64,000 nt of DNA from Butyricicoccus_A sp963620595 (GTDB lineage: Bacteria; Bacillota; Clostridia; Oscillospirales; Butyricicoccaceae): contig CAVFAY010000001.1 of assembly GCA_963620595.1 (NCBI GenBank), forward strand, positions 193,395 through 257,394, in the 5' to 3' direction. The stretch's first letter is position 1; each line of letters opens with the position of its first letter. The position numbers and the translations under genes were made by a program. This document shows positions 51,052 to 60,301 of this stretch, in pieces. The notes under the pieces were generated by a model that saw nothing but the letters and a program-made list of their open reading frames with translations, was not told the origin of the DNA and did no database searches.

Positions 51052-52788
51052 TTATGCCTCCTCCCTGCTTTTCGTCTGGGAATCATATACTTCACGGTAA
51101 ATTCCGCCCAGTGCTACCAACTCATCATGCGTGCCGCGCTCGACAATCTGACCATCCTCCATAACGAAGATCTGATCGGCATCCTCTACGGATGAAATAC
51201 GCTGTGCGATGATGATCTTGGTGGTATCCGGAATTTCCTGTTGGAACGCCTTACGAATCAGCGCGTCGGTCTTGGTGTCTACAGCGGACGTTGAGTCATC
51301 CAGAATCAAAATCTTCGGCTTTTTGAGCAGCGCACGAGCAATACACAGACGCTGTTTCTGACCACCAGAAACATTGCTGCCGCCACGTTCAATATATGTA
51401 TCATATTTCTGCGGGAACTGCTGAATAAATTCATCCGCCTGTGCCAAACGGCAAACGCGTTCCAGTTCTGCATCGCTGGCATCTTTATTGCCCCAGCGCA
51501 GATTTTCTTTAATCGTACCGGAAAACAAAATATTTTTTTGCAGTACCACAGCCACTTCGCTGCGCAAAGATTCCAAATCGTACTCGCGCACATCTACACC
51601 GCCAACACGGACGCTGCCCTCTGTCGTATCATACAGACGAGAAATCAACTGAATCAGCGATGTCTTAGACGAACCAGTACCGCCGATGATGCCAATGGTC
51701 TTGCCGGACGGAATATCGAAATTGATATCAGACAGTGCATACTTCTTGCTCTTGTCCGAGTAGCGGAACGAAACATGGTCAAAAGAAATGCTGCCATTAT
51801 CCAGCGTGGTCTTGCCATGCTCCGGGTTTTTCAGCACACTCTCATGCTTCAGCACTTCGGTGATACGCTGTACCGGCTCCGCTGCCATCATGCACATGAC
51901 GAACACCATAGAAAACATCATCATAGATGCCAAAATCTGCACGCCATAATTGATGAGCGAGGAAAGCTCGCCGGTTGTCAATACTGAGCCGTGCGAAGCG
52001 ATGATGATATTGGCACCAATGAAGCTGACAAGCAACATACATACGTAAATACCAAACATCATAATCGGAGCATTGAGTGCCAAAATCTTCTCTACACGCG
52101 TAAAATCACGGCGAACAGATTCCGATTGGGTGTAAAACTTTTCTCGCTCATAGTCTTCGCGGACAAAGGATTTGACAACGCGAATACCCGAGATATTTTC
52201 CTGTACCGATTCATTCATACGGTCATATTTTTTAAAGATACGCTTGAAGATTGGGAAAACATGCCATGCAATACCAAGCAGTGCGCCACCAATAATCGGA
52301 ATCATGACCAAGAAAATCAGCGAAATACGCCCACTGATGGATATGCCCATAATGACAGAGAAAATCAGCATCAGCGGGGTGCGCACAGCGACACGAATAA
52401 TCATCTGATACGCATTCTGTACATTCGTAACATCCGTTGTCATACGTGTCACCAGAGAAGATGACGAAAATTTGTCGATGTCAGCGAAAGAAAATCCTTG
52501 AATCTTAAAAAATAAGTCTTGGCGTAAATTCTTGGCAAAACCGCAGGACGCTGTTGCCGCATACTTACCAGACAGTGCACCGAACAGCAGTGACAGCATC
52601 GCCATAATTGCCAGTGCAATGCCGTATTTAATAATCGGCATCATGCTGTTTCCCGTCACGTTGTCAATCATGCTTGCCATAACAAGCGGCAGTAAGCATT
52701 CCAGCATAACTTCCAGCGTGACAAACAACGGTGACAGCAGCGAAGCACGTTTGTACTGTCGAATGCTGCCCATTAACATTTTTATCAT
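51052..52788 (-). CDS. ABC exporter half-transporter A (degenerate ATPase site)
   Basis: A 578-residue half-transporter with Walker A GGTGSSKTSLI and signature VSGGQKQRLCIARA. Its Walker B reads LILDDSTSAVD, with Asp in place of the catalytic Glu, so its own site is likely non-hydrolytic, as is common in heterodimeric exporters. Walker A also has SSKT for SGKS/T. The start at 52788 has AAAGGAG. It is the second gene of the marR operon. Confidence 0.93.
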   Translation of the reverse strand: MIKMLMGSIRQYKRASLLSPLFVTLEVMLECLLPLVMASMIDNVTGNSMMPIIKYGIALAIMAMLSLLFGALSGKYAATASCGFAKNLRQDLFFKIQGFSFADIDKFSSSSLVTRMTTDVTNVQNAYQMIIRVAVRTPLMLIFSVIMGISISGRISLIFLVMIPIIGGALLGIAWHVFPIFKRIFKKYDRMNESVQENISGIRVVKSFVREDYEREKFYTQSESVRRDFTRVEKILALNAPIMMFGIYVCMLLVSFIGANIIIASHGSVLTTGELSSLINYGVQILASMMMFSMVFVMCMMAAEPVQRITEVLKHESVLKNPEHGKTTLDNGSISFDHVSFRYSDKSKKYALSDINFDIPSGKTIGIIGGTGSSKTSLIQLISRLYDTTEGSVRVGGVDVREYDLESLRSEVAVVLQKNILFSGTIKENLRWGNKDASDAELERVCRLAQADEFIQQFPQKYDTYIERGGSNVSGGQKQRLCIARALLKKPKILILDDSTSAVDTKTDALIRKAFQQEIPDTTKIIIAQRISSVEDADQIFVMEDGQIVERGTHDELVALGGIYREVYDSQTKSREEA

Positions 52789-52821
52789 GGATTCACACTC
52801 CTTTTTGCACAATTCTTTGAA

Positions 52822-53253
52822 TTACAAAATTTGATACAGTTTACTCAGCAAATGCATGAGCTGTTCTCGTTCCGGCTGTCCCAGCGCTTGCGCGAGCCGC
52901 TCTTCCATCTCTCGACGTCCCTTTTTCAGGCATTCTCTGGTTTGTCGCGCTTGTTCTGTCACGCAAACGATTTTATTTCTGCGATTGTTCTCGTCTATAT
53001 GTGAGGTGACAAACCCAGCTTTTTCCAGTCGAGACACCAAACCGACAATTGTCGGATGAGAAACGCCTAAATAAATTTCAATCTCCTTTTGCGTCGCACT
53101 GCCTTCGCACGCCAGTACAAAGTCCAGCACATGCACCTGCGAAAACGTCAATCCATGTTTGCGAAAAGCCGCATCAGCATTCGCACGCATTTTATCACTG
53201 ATTTGCTTGATGAGATAGCCCAAGTCATCTGCACATAACTCACAGTCACACAT
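52822..53253 (-). CDS. MarR-family transcriptional regulator
   Basis: A 143-residue winged-helix repressor. The recognition-helix region is FSQVHVLDFVLACEG to SHPTIVGLVSRLEKAGFV, followed by the wing DENNRRNKIVCVT. The N-terminus MCDCELCADD is Cys-rich, which could give redox or metal sensing. I start it at 53253, six bases after AGGAGG. It leads the ABC exporter operon and probably represses it through the palindrome at its own promoter. Confidence 0.92.
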   Translation of the reverse strand: MCDCELCADDLGYLIKQISDKMRANADAAFRKHGLTFSQVHVLDFVLACEGSATQKEIEIYLGVSHPTIVGLVSRLEKAGFVTSHIDENNRRNKIVCVTEQARQTRECLKKGRREMEERLAQALGQPEREQLMHLLSKLYQIL

Positions 53254-53269
53254 TCCTTCGCCTCCTAAC

Positions 53270-53283
53270 TGTAGCATGCTACA
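53270..53283 (-). promoter_or_regulatory. MarR operator palindrome
   Basis: A perfect 14-bp palindrome, TGTAGCATGCTACA, between the -10 box and the marR ribosome site, overlapping the predicted transcription start. It has the form of an autoregulatory MarR site. Confidence 0.75.
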
Positions 53284-53284
53284 C

Positions 53285-53313
53285 ATTATATCACAGCAGT
53301 ATCTCCTTGTCAA
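53285..53313 (-). promoter_or_regulatory. Consensus sigma-A promoter of the marR-ABC operon
   Basis: TTGACA (53308-53313), 17 bases, TATAAT (53285-53290): a perfect match to both boxes and spacing. Confidence 0.93.
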
Positions 53314-53336
53314 TAGACTTATGTTTTTTTCTCGAT

Positions 53337-53368
53337 AAAAAATCCCGCTGTTTATGCAGCGGGATTTC
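53337..53368 (-). terminator. Terminator of deoB
   Basis: The stem AAATCCCGCTG/CAGCGGGATTT with seven T on the minus strand, ending at the deoB stop. Confidence 0.85.
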
Positions 53369-53369
53369 A

Positions 53370-54560
53370 TTATAACAATTCTGATAAAATAGAGGTTCCA
53401 ATCGTATCCTCTGGCATTTTTAGGCCAAAATTATCCAAAATAGACGCGCCAATCACAGCAAATGTCGGCTGTTCCGGCAATTTTCTTCCCTCTTTGATAG
53501 ACGGAGAGTAAGCGAGAAATGGTACTCGCTCACGGGTGTGATCGGTTCCGGTGTGTGTGGGATCATTTCCGTGATCCGCAGTCAAAATCAACAAATCATC
53601 GCCTTGGATCAGCGGCAACAGCTCACCCAATTTTACATCAAATCGCTCGATCTCCTGTGCATATCCAACCGGATTGCGCCGATGTCCCCACAACGCATCA
53701 AAATCCACGAGATTGGCAAAGCACAAACCGGTAAAGTCGCGCTGTGCCATAGCGATGGTCTGTTCCATACCATGTACAGAGCTTTTGGACTTCTGTGCCT
53801 CGGTAATGCCTTCTCCGACAAAAATGTCATTGATTTTTCCAATCGAAATCACATCGAATCCGGCATCTTTCAAAACATTGAGAGCCGTGCGTCCTGTCGG
53901 TTTCACTGCATAATCATGCCGATTGCTCGTGCGTACAAATTCGCCTCGTTTCTTTCCAACATACGGCCGAGCGATGACACGTCCTACCTTCCATTCATCG
54001 CGCATGGTAATTTTACGAGCAATCTCGCAGCAGCGATACAATTCCTTTAAATCGAAGGTTTCCTCATTGCCGCAGATTTGCAGCACAGAGTCCGCAGACG
54101 TATACACAATCATGTGACCGGTAGCGATTTCTTCCTCACCCAACTCGTCCAAAATAACTGTACCGCTCGCACTCTTGTTTCCGATACACTTGTGTCCTGT
54201 TTGCTTTTCCAATTCCGCAATCAGTTCCGGCGGAAAGCCGGTATCCGTAAACGTTTTAAACGGAACGGTTGTCCGTAATCCCATCATTTCCCAGTGACCG
54301 GTCATCGTGTCTTTGGCACAGCTCGCCTCACGCAGTGTCGTATACCGCGCCATGGGATGCTGTACCGGTGCAACCTGCTTGAGCGGATGTAGATTGGCAA
54401 GACCTAACGCTTGCAAATTAGGAATGTAAAACTGCTCAACAGATGCCGAGATATGCCCCAGCGTATCTGTTCCGGCATCGCCATACTGCGCGGCGTCATC
54501 CATTGCGCCCGCTCCCAGTGAATCCAATACAACTACAAAAATTCGACGATATGCTTTCAT
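53370..54560 (-). CDS. deoB: Phosphopentomutase
   Basis: A 396-residue alkaline-phosphatase-superfamily enzyme that interconverts ribose-1-P (or deoxyribose-1-P) and the 5-phosphate. Motifs are VVLDSLGAGAMDDA, the catalytic Thr region CAKDTMTGHWEMMG and ADHGNDPTHTGTDHTRE with metal ligands. The start at 54560 follows AAAGGAG. It sits alone after two transporter genes; no purine nucleoside phosphorylase is adjacent. Confidence 0.97.
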   Translation of the reverse strand: MKAYRRIFVVVLDSLGAGAMDDAAQYGDAGTDTLGHISASVEQFYIPNLQALGLANLHPLKQVAPVQHPMARYTTLREASCAKDTMTGHWEMMGLRTTVPFKTFTDTGFPPELIAELEKQTGHKCIGNKSASGTVILDELGEEEIATGHMIVYTSADSVLQICGNEETFDLKELYRCCEIARKITMRDEWKVGRVIARPYVGKKRGEFVRTSNRHDYAVKPTGRTALNVLKDAGFDVISIGKINDIFVGEGITEAQKSKSSVHGMEQTIAMAQRDFTGLCFANLVDFDALWGHRRNPVGYAQEIERFDVKLGELLPLIQGDDLLILTADHGNDPTHTGTDHTRERVPFLAYSPSIKEGRKLPEQPTFAVIGASILDNFGLKMPEDTIGTSILSELL

Positions 54561-54635
54561 ACGCTCGTCTCCTTTCTCGTTATTTTGTATTCTATACTCG
54601 TTATTATACGCTCTTTTTCCTATATGCGCTACCAC

Positions 54636-55568
54636 TTATTTCACTGCCTGCTGTGCCTGAATCGCCTGATAATCTCCAATCGCCATAATTGGTATCGTGA
54701 TGAGAATCAGTGCAAAACCGATAAAGTCCTGTGCGACAAAGCTCGTGTGCAGCAAAAAGGCAGAAATCATCACAGATGCCACAGGCTCTACCGAGGACAA
54801 CACGCCTCCGACCATGCTGCCGACAATATTGCAGCCAGTCTGATACAAATTAAACGCCAAAATAGTGCCAAACACAATGACAGCCGCCATCAGAAGAAAT
54901 ACTTCCGCATTATAGGTAACGCCTTGAATCGTCCACGGATGAAAAATCAGCATCATCATGCCGCCGCCAATTGTCATACCCCAGCCGACAATACTCATGA
55001 CATCAAATTTTTGCATCAGTCGACGCGGACACAAGGTATAAAACGCAAAGCATACCGCGCTGACCAATCCCCATACCAAACCAATCGGCGGAACCGCTAA
55101 CGCGGACAAATCGCCATGTGTCGCACACAAAACTGCACCGGCTGCAACCAGTATAACACTTATCAGTTCATACAGCTTGGGCAGTCTTTTACTGTGCAAT
55201 AACACGAAGAGTAAAATAACAATCGGACTCATATACGTCATGACCGTCGCAAAGGCAACATTGGTGTATTGAATAGCAGCATAATAGCTGTATTGACACA
55301 TAGCTGTGCCAATCAATGCAAAGATCAACAATGGTAGAATGGAATGTTTATCTTTCCAGACCGCTCCAATTGGTTTTCCGCGCAGCTTGGCGAGCGCTAA
55401 GACCAAAATTCCTGCAATAAACATGCGAATTGGCACCAACCAGTTGGCATCGGCACCGCAGTCGCGAAACGTAACCTGTCCGCAGGCACCGCCAACCGCC
55501 CATCCCAATCCGCCACATATTGTGATAATATATCCTTTTATCAAACGGGAACGCGTTGTTTTATCCAT
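54636..55568 (-). CDS. DMT-family (EamA) transporter
   Basis: A 310-residue protein with ten membrane helices in two EamA repeats; the first has GYIITICGGLGWAVGGACGQV. The substrate is unknown. It starts 9 bases after the MATE gene stop (ribosome site GAGG), so it is co-transcribed with it. It shows no close resemblance to the other DMT protein at 13.5 kb beyond the shared fold. Confidence 0.88.
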   Translation of the reverse strand: MDKTTRSRLIKGYIITICGGLGWAVGGACGQVTFRDCGADANWLVPIRMFIAGILVLALAKLRGKPIGAVWKDKHSILPLLIFALIGTAMCQYSYYAAIQYTNVAFATVMTYMSPIVILLFVLLHSKRLPKLYELISVILVAAGAVLCATHGDLSALAVPPIGLVWGLVSAVCFAFYTLCPRRLMQKFDVMSIVGWGMTIGGGMMMLIFHPWTIQGVTYNAEVFLLMAAVIVFGTILAFNLYQTGCNIVGSMVGGVLSSVEPVASVMISAFLLHTSFVAQDFIGFALILITIPIMAIGDYQAIQAQQAVK

Positions 55569-55577
55569 GATTTATCC

Positions 55578-56930
55578 TCACCTGTTCTTTTTTGTGCAAT
55601 GCCGCCAGACCCACACGTAACAAATTGCCTGCATACCAATGGTAAGAATCCACGATACTGGATACGAAATATACAGAGTCTCTAAGCTGCGATGGCTTGG
55701 GAAAATAATAAAAATCCAGAAAAACCGCAGGCAGACGACGCCGATTAGAGACAACAGCATCGGAACAGTAGAATATCCCATGCCGCGGATGCAGCCCGGA
55801 ATCATATCCATCAAGCCGCACAGACCATACGGCACACAGATAATAGCAACATTGATGAGACCATAGGCAATCACCTGCGGATCGGAAGCATACAAACCAA
55901 GAATCTGATGTCCAAACAGATAGCACAAATTACCGAGTCCAAATCCAACAATGCACTCCAGGATGCCGCACTGGAACAAAATCTTGTTGATTCGTTTATA
56001 ATTTCCCACACCGCTATTTTGGCTGGAGAAGCTCAATGCCGCCTGCGTCACAGAATTGCAGGCAAAATATAAAAATCCATTGATGTTAAAGCCCGCTGTG
56101 TTTCCGGCAATCGCCAATGTGCCAAATGTATTGACGGAAGATTGAATCAATACATTGGAAACATTGATGAGCATGGACTGCAGTCCCGCTGGAACGCCAA
56201 TACGCAACATATTTTTCATTATATGCGCGTTCAAATGCAACTTCCTGACATCCAAATGATAGGATGTTTGTTCTCTGTGCAGGGTCGTCAATACGAGTAC
56301 GGAAGAGATAAACTGCGACATAACTGTGCCAATGGCAACACCGGCGACGCCTAAATGAAAAATCAGCACCAAAATCAAATTCAGCACTACATTACATACA
56401 CCGGCAAAAATCAAATAATATAACGGTCTGCGCGTATCACCAATCGAGCGCAAAATGGCAGCGCCGAAATTATAGCACATAAAAAACGGCATACCAAGAA
56501 AATAAATGCGCATATACAGTGTGGATTGATCAATAACCTCCTCTGGTGTGGAGACTAACTCCAATGCCGGTCTACACAGAATGATACCAATAAACAATAC
56601 ACAAATGCCGCCGATAATTGCCAATGTGATGGCAGTATGTACAACTTCTGACATGCCTTCATCATCTTTTTGCGCGTAAAATCGTCCGGCAAGCACATTG
56701 GCACCCAACGCAATGCCGACAAATAAAGTCGTGCAGACGGTAATCAATGAAGTTGTCGCTCCCACTGCCGCCAGAGCTTGACTGCCGACAAAGTTTCCTG
56801 CAACCATCAGGTCTACGGCATTGAACAACAGCTGGAGCAAATTAGACGCCAGCAGCGGCAAAGCAAACAACAGCAAACTGCGAAACAACGGTCCGTTGCA
56901 CATGTCTATTTCATAAGAACGCTTGGTCAA
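55578..56930 (-). CDS. MATE-family efflux transporter
   Basis: A 450-residue protein with twelve membrane helices in two MATE repeats, using a Na+ or H+ gradient to export cationic compounds. The core begins GPLFRSLLLFALPLLASNLLQLLFN (in part), with VDLMVAGNFVGSQALAAVGAT in helix 2. I prefer a TTG start at 56930, five bases after GGAG, giving MTKRSYEIDM; an ATG 13-14 codons upstream would also work but lacks a good ribosome site. Confidence 0.88.
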   Translation of the reverse strand: MTKRSYEIDMCNGPLFRSLLLFALPLLASNLLQLLFNAVDLMVAGNFVGSQALAAVGATTSLITVCTTLFVGIALGANVLAGRFYAQKDDEGMSEVVHTAITLAIIGGICVLFIGIILCRPALELVSTPEEVIDQSTLYMRIYFLGMPFFMCYNFGAAILRSIGDTRRPLYYLIFAGVCNVVLNLILVLIFHLGVAGVAIGTVMSQFISSVLVLTTLHREQTSYHLDVRKLHLNAHIMKNMLRIGVPAGLQSMLINVSNVLIQSSVNTFGTLAIAGNTAGFNINGFLYFACNSVTQAALSFSSQNSGVGNYKRINKILFQCGILECIVGFGLGNLCYLFGHQILGLYASDPQVIAYGLINVAIICVPYGLCGLMDMIPGCIRGMGYSTVPMLLSLIGVVCLRFFWIFIIFPSHRSLETLYISYPVSWILTIGMQAICYVWVWRHCTKKNR

Positions 56931-57168
56931 ACAATCTCCTTCTTTCTCCGATATTTTCAACATACACATTATAAACTTCTTCCCTTCTTCTGTCTATACG
57001 CGTTTTTACTGAACAAAATGTTATTTTTGTTCAGTAAAAATAACTCAAGATAAAACTTGCATATTTTGTAACGATGTTGTATACTATGTATAGTTTAACT
57101 CGTATATCATTTGATAAAAATGTGCAATTATTCCAGAAAATATTTTTATGTTTGAAAAGGAGGAGCCT

Positions 57169-57825
57169 ATGAGTACGTTTGAGTCCAGAATCGTGAAGTT
57201 TCCGTCCAAAAAATATGGATCTGTTGTTCCTATGAAGGCAATTCCGGGACACTTCGTCACCAATCATTCGCATATCAATTATTATATTGATCTTACAACA
57301 ATGAAGTCCCGCTTGAGCGAAGTAAAGCAGTGTGCACATGTGCTGGCGCAGCAGTATGCGAATACTACCATTCCGATTGACACCATCGTTTGTTTGGACG
57401 GCACGGAAATCATCGGCGCTTTTCTGGCACGAGAACTGGAGGAGGCAGGACATTCCATCCACAATGCCCATCAGTCTATTTACGTCATCACACCGGAACG
57501 CACAGCAAACAGCCAGTTGTTCTTCCGCGAAAATGTAGAGCCAATGGTGCGCGGTAAAAATGTCATTCTTCTCATGGCGTCAGTTACGACAGGCATCAGT
57601 ATTCGCCGCGGCATTGAGTGCATGGGGTATTACGGCGGTCTGATCCGCGGTGTCGCTACTCTGTTTAGTGCAGTCGGTCAGATGGACGGTATTCATGTCA
57701 ACACGATCTTTACCTCGGAAGACATCCCCGGATACGCTTCGTATGACCGCCACAATTGTCCGTTCTGCCAAAAGAATGTTCCCGTCGAGGCAATTGTCAA
57801 CTCGTTTGGATATTCTAAGCTGTAA
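57169..57825 (+). CDS. Phosphoribosyltransferase-like protein with degenerate PRPP motif
   Basis: A 218-residue PRTase-fold protein. The family's hydrophobic strand and TTG loop appear as VILLMASVTTGISIRRG near residue 130, but the two acidic residues before it, which coordinate ribose in active PRTases, are Ala-Ser. The C-terminus has a CPFC pair (HNCPFCQKNV) followed by EAIVNSFGYSKL. An enzyme with altered ribose-phosphate binding, a regulator or an inactive relative are all possible. AGGAGG precedes the ATG. It is a single gene convergent with SASP. Confidence 0.7.
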   Translation: MSTFESRIVKFPSKKYGSVVPMKAIPGHFVTNHSHINYYIDLTTMKSRLSEVKQCAHVLAQQYANTTIPIDTIVCLDGTEIIGAFLARELEEAGHSIHNAHQSIYVITPERTANSQLFFRENVEPMVRGKNVILLMASVTTGISIRRGIECMGYYGGLIRGVATLFSAVGQMDGIHVNTIFTSEDIPGYASYDRHNCPFCQKNVPVEAIVNSFGYSKL

Positions 57826-57845
57826 AAAGATCAGATAGAAAAGAT

Positions 57846-57884
57846 CCAGCCGCTCCGCGCCAATCACGGCGTGAGAGCGGCTGG
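57846..57884 (-). terminator. Terminator of the SASP gene
   Basis: The stem CCAGCCGCTC/GAGCGGCTGG (57846-57855/57875-57884) with T residues on the minus strand. It may also slow the convergent transcript. Confidence 0.7.
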
Positions 57885-57912
57885 GTTGCGTTTATGAGAC
57901 AAGGAGTATTCT

Positions 57913-58110
57913 TTACTTCATATTCTGCTCGTAAGCCTCAATCATCTGCTTCACCATTTGTCCGCCGATAGAACCCGCCTGACGCGCTGTCAGATCTCCG
58001 TTATACCCATCCCTCAGGTCGATGCCGACCTCGCGGGCTGCTTCCATCTTGAAGCGATCCATGGCTGCCTTTGCTTCCGGTACATTCAGCTTGTTAGAAT
58101 TGCGGTTCAT
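57913..58110 (-). CDS. Alpha/beta-type small acid-soluble spore protein
   Basis: A 65-residue SASP. The DNA-binding core has the two family segments, MEAAREVGIDL with the GPR protease-cleavage glutamate and LTARQAGSIGGQMVKQMI. It coats spore DNA and protects it from UV and heat; in Bacillus it is made late in the forespore under sigma-G. The -10-like CATATAC about 45 bases upstream (near 58154) is only a tentative match to that sigma factor. AAAGGAG precedes the ATG. Confidence 0.95.
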   Translation of the reverse strand: MNRNSNKLNVPEAKAAMDRFKMEAAREVGIDLRDGYNGDLTARQAGSIGGQMVKQMIEAYEQNMK

Positions 58111-58377
58111 ATACTTTTCTCCTTTGTCTGTCCGATCTCTGTGCTAACAGTATATGAATTTTCACGCATTCTATGTGAAATTTGCAGTAGTATTTTCTGC
58201 CTGATTCGTCAAATATCGCTCCATTGTCCAGATTCCTACATCATTTTTTATGAACTATGCCGGTATTTGCCAAATAGGTGCGGTTTTCTTTGAATCACGA
58301 GGGAATGTCCGCTATAATAAAGAATAGATGCTAGAAATTAGCTGGATTTTAAATTTTCATTGGGAGGCTCTGAGAAC

Positions 58378-59685
58378 ATGTCTTGTGTATCCGTACCAAA
58401 GATCCTGATGCCGAAAAACGGCATTGATTTGAAAAAATGGGCTGTTGTCGCTTGTGACCAGTATACTTCTCAGCAGGAGTATTGGTCCGAAACCGACCAC
58501 ATCGTTGGCGATGCTCCGTCTACTTTGCGCCTGACCTTGCCGGAAGTATATCTGGAAGACGCTGATGTCGAAACGCGCATTGCAAACATCAACGAAACCA
58601 TGAAGCAGTATCTGTCTGATGGCACGCTGACTGAGCTGCCAGCTGGATTTATCCTGACCGAGAGATATTCCGGCGGCACATCTCCGCGCCGCGGTCTGGT
58701 CGCTGCTATTGATCTGGAGTGCTACGAATACACCGCAGGCTCCCGTTCTCTTGTTCGCCCGACAGAAAAGACTGTTGTTGAACGCATTCCGCCGCGTCTG
58801 GCTGTCCGCAAAAACGCTTCTATCGAAGTCCCGCACATTATGCTGCTCATTGATGACCCAGACCGCACAGTCATTGAGCCGATGTTTGAAAAGACGGCAC
58901 AGTTGAAGAAGGTCTATGATACCGATTTAATGCAGAATGGCGGACATATTAACGGTTGGTTTATTCCGGAAGGTGATCTGACTGACCATCTGATTTCCCA
59001 GATGGAAAAGCTCAATGATCGTGAGACCTTTAATAAGAAGTATCGCCTGACGAAGGATCTGCCGCTGCTGCCGTTTGCTGTCGGCGATGGCAATCACTCG
59101 ATGGCAACCGCAAAGGCATACTGGGAAGATGTCAAAAAGACGCTGGCACCGGAAGAGCAGGAAAATCATCCTGCACGCTATGCTCTGTGTGAGATTGTCA
59201 ACATCCATGATGAGAGCCTGATTATTGAGCCGATTCACCGCGTGATGTTCCATGTCGATGCGGAGCAACTGCTCCATGCCGCAGTTGATTTTTATACGAA
59301 AAACGGCAGCCAGTGCATTTTCTCGGACGAGAAGGCCGCTGCCGATCCGGAAAATCATACCGTTCGTTACTGCTTTGGCGGCAAAACCGGTACAATGACG
59401 ATTATTCGTCCGAAGTGGGGCATTCCGCTCGGCACCCTGCAGGCTTTCTTGGATGATTATCTGGCACAGCACAGCGAAGCGAAAATTGACTATATTCACG
59501 GTGAGGACGTTGTGTCCAAGCTGGGCAATGAAAAAGACAATATGGGCTTCTTCCTGTCAGAAATCGAAAAGAATGATTTGTTCCGCGGCGTTATCATTGA
59601 TGGTGTTCTGCCGCGCAAGACTTTCTCGATGGGCGAAGCTCACGAGAAGAGATATTATATGGAATCTAAGATGATTGTCAAGTAA
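58378..59685 (+). CDS. DUF1015 family protein
   Basis: A 435-residue protein of unknown function. The conserved FAVGDGNHSMATAKA motif near residue 240, and the Asp-Asn-His segment in particular, look catalytic. The family is often near serine or D-lactate metabolism genes in anaerobes, but here it is alone. I chose the ATG at 58378, ten bases after GGGAGG; six upstream in-frame codons are non-essential. Its last eight bases overlap the convergent hypothetical gene. The preceding 267-base gap holds the SASP and DUF1015 promoters and no gene. Confidence 0.9.
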   Translation: MSCVSVPKILMPKNGIDLKKWAVVACDQYTSQQEYWSETDHIVGDAPSTLRLTLPEVYLEDADVETRIANINETMKQYLSDGTLTELPAGFILTERYSGGTSPRRGLVAAIDLECYEYTAGSRSLVRPTEKTVVERIPPRLAVRKNASIEVPHIMLLIDDPDRTVIEPMFEKTAQLKKVYDTDLMQNGGHINGWFIPEGDLTDHLISQMEKLNDRETFNKKYRLTKDLPLLPFAVGDGNHSMATAKAYWEDVKKTLAPEEQENHPARYALCEIVNIHDESLIIEPIHRVMFHVDAEQLLHAAVDFYTKNGSQCIFSDEKAAADPENHTVRYCFGGKTGTMTIIRPKWGIPLGTLQAFLDDYLAQHSEAKIDYIHGEDVVSKLGNEKDNMGFFLSEIEKNDLFRGVIIDGVLPRKTFSMGEAHEKRYYMESKMIVK

Positions 59686-60199
59686 ATTTGCTTGTCTCTT
59701 TCGGGACTGTCCACACAGGGCAGTCCCTTTTTTTATCCCAAATCAGCTGTGCCATGCCATTTTCTACCCGACAAAAAGAGAACACACCGGAGAACACAAA
59801 TTCTTTCTGTGGAGAAAAGGTGCAGGATGCGATGATATATCCGGGCTGTTCTTGCATCTGAACCTCTTTCTGCCTCAACAGCTGGCAAAAACAGGTATCC
59901 TGACTGACAAATGTCTGCCCTTTCGGCGGCTGTGTGTCAGCCATATACTGTTCCGGCAGGTGCGGCCAATAGCCAACCGAAGCTAAATATTGCTTGCTTA
60001 TTGTCCGGTCAATCGCCAGACTATCGCCGTCCGGCTCAGCCACACCGATGAGAAGCGGCTGTGCATCCGCCCGCATTCCCCACACGCGAAGTATCTCACC
60101 GTACTGCGGCAGTGCGCCTGCCCCGCGAAAGCGAACCTGCGTGGCTGTCTGTGTAAGCTGCATCTCTCCCCAATGTATCTGCTGGCGGCTGATTTCCAT
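59678..60199 (-). CDS. Hypothetical protein, Oscillospirales-type
   Basis: A 173-residue soluble protein without a recognised domain. It is beta-rich at the N-terminus, with GEILRVWGMRADAQPLLIGV and PDGDSLAIDRTIS, which resembles a hypothetical family I have seen in Oscillospirales. The C-terminal part has several Cys and Trp. It starts at 60199 after AAGGGGAG. Its 3' end overlaps the DUF1015 stop and reads straight through that gene's terminator hairpin. Confidence 0.65.
   Translation of the reverse strand: MEISRQQIHWGEMQLTQTATQVRFRGAGALPQYGEILRVWGMRADAQPLLIGVAEPDGDSLAIDRTISKQYLASVGYWPHLPEQYMADTQPPKGQTFVSQDTCFCQLLRQKEVQMQEQPGYIIASCTFSPQKEFVFSGVFSFCRVENGMAQLIWDKKRDCPVWTVPKETSKFT
59702..59734 (+). 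terminator. Terminator of DUF1015, embedded in the convergent gene
   Basis: The stem GGGACTG/CAGTCCC (59703-59709/59721-59727), extended by CC/GG, with seven T. Confidence 0.85.
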
Positions 60200-60301
60200 A
60201 CACGACTCCCCTTCGTAAAACAATCCCCCTGCACAGCATATGCTGCACAAGGGGAAAATCATGCTTTCGGTCAATGTTCTATGTAAGCATTGACCTTTTT
60301 C

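Noticed and set aside
60227..60295. Two hairpins between mazF and the hypothetical gene.
   Set aside because: The one with a T-run points to the plus strand where no gene ends, and the other has no clear T-run on the minus strand; I could not assign a role.
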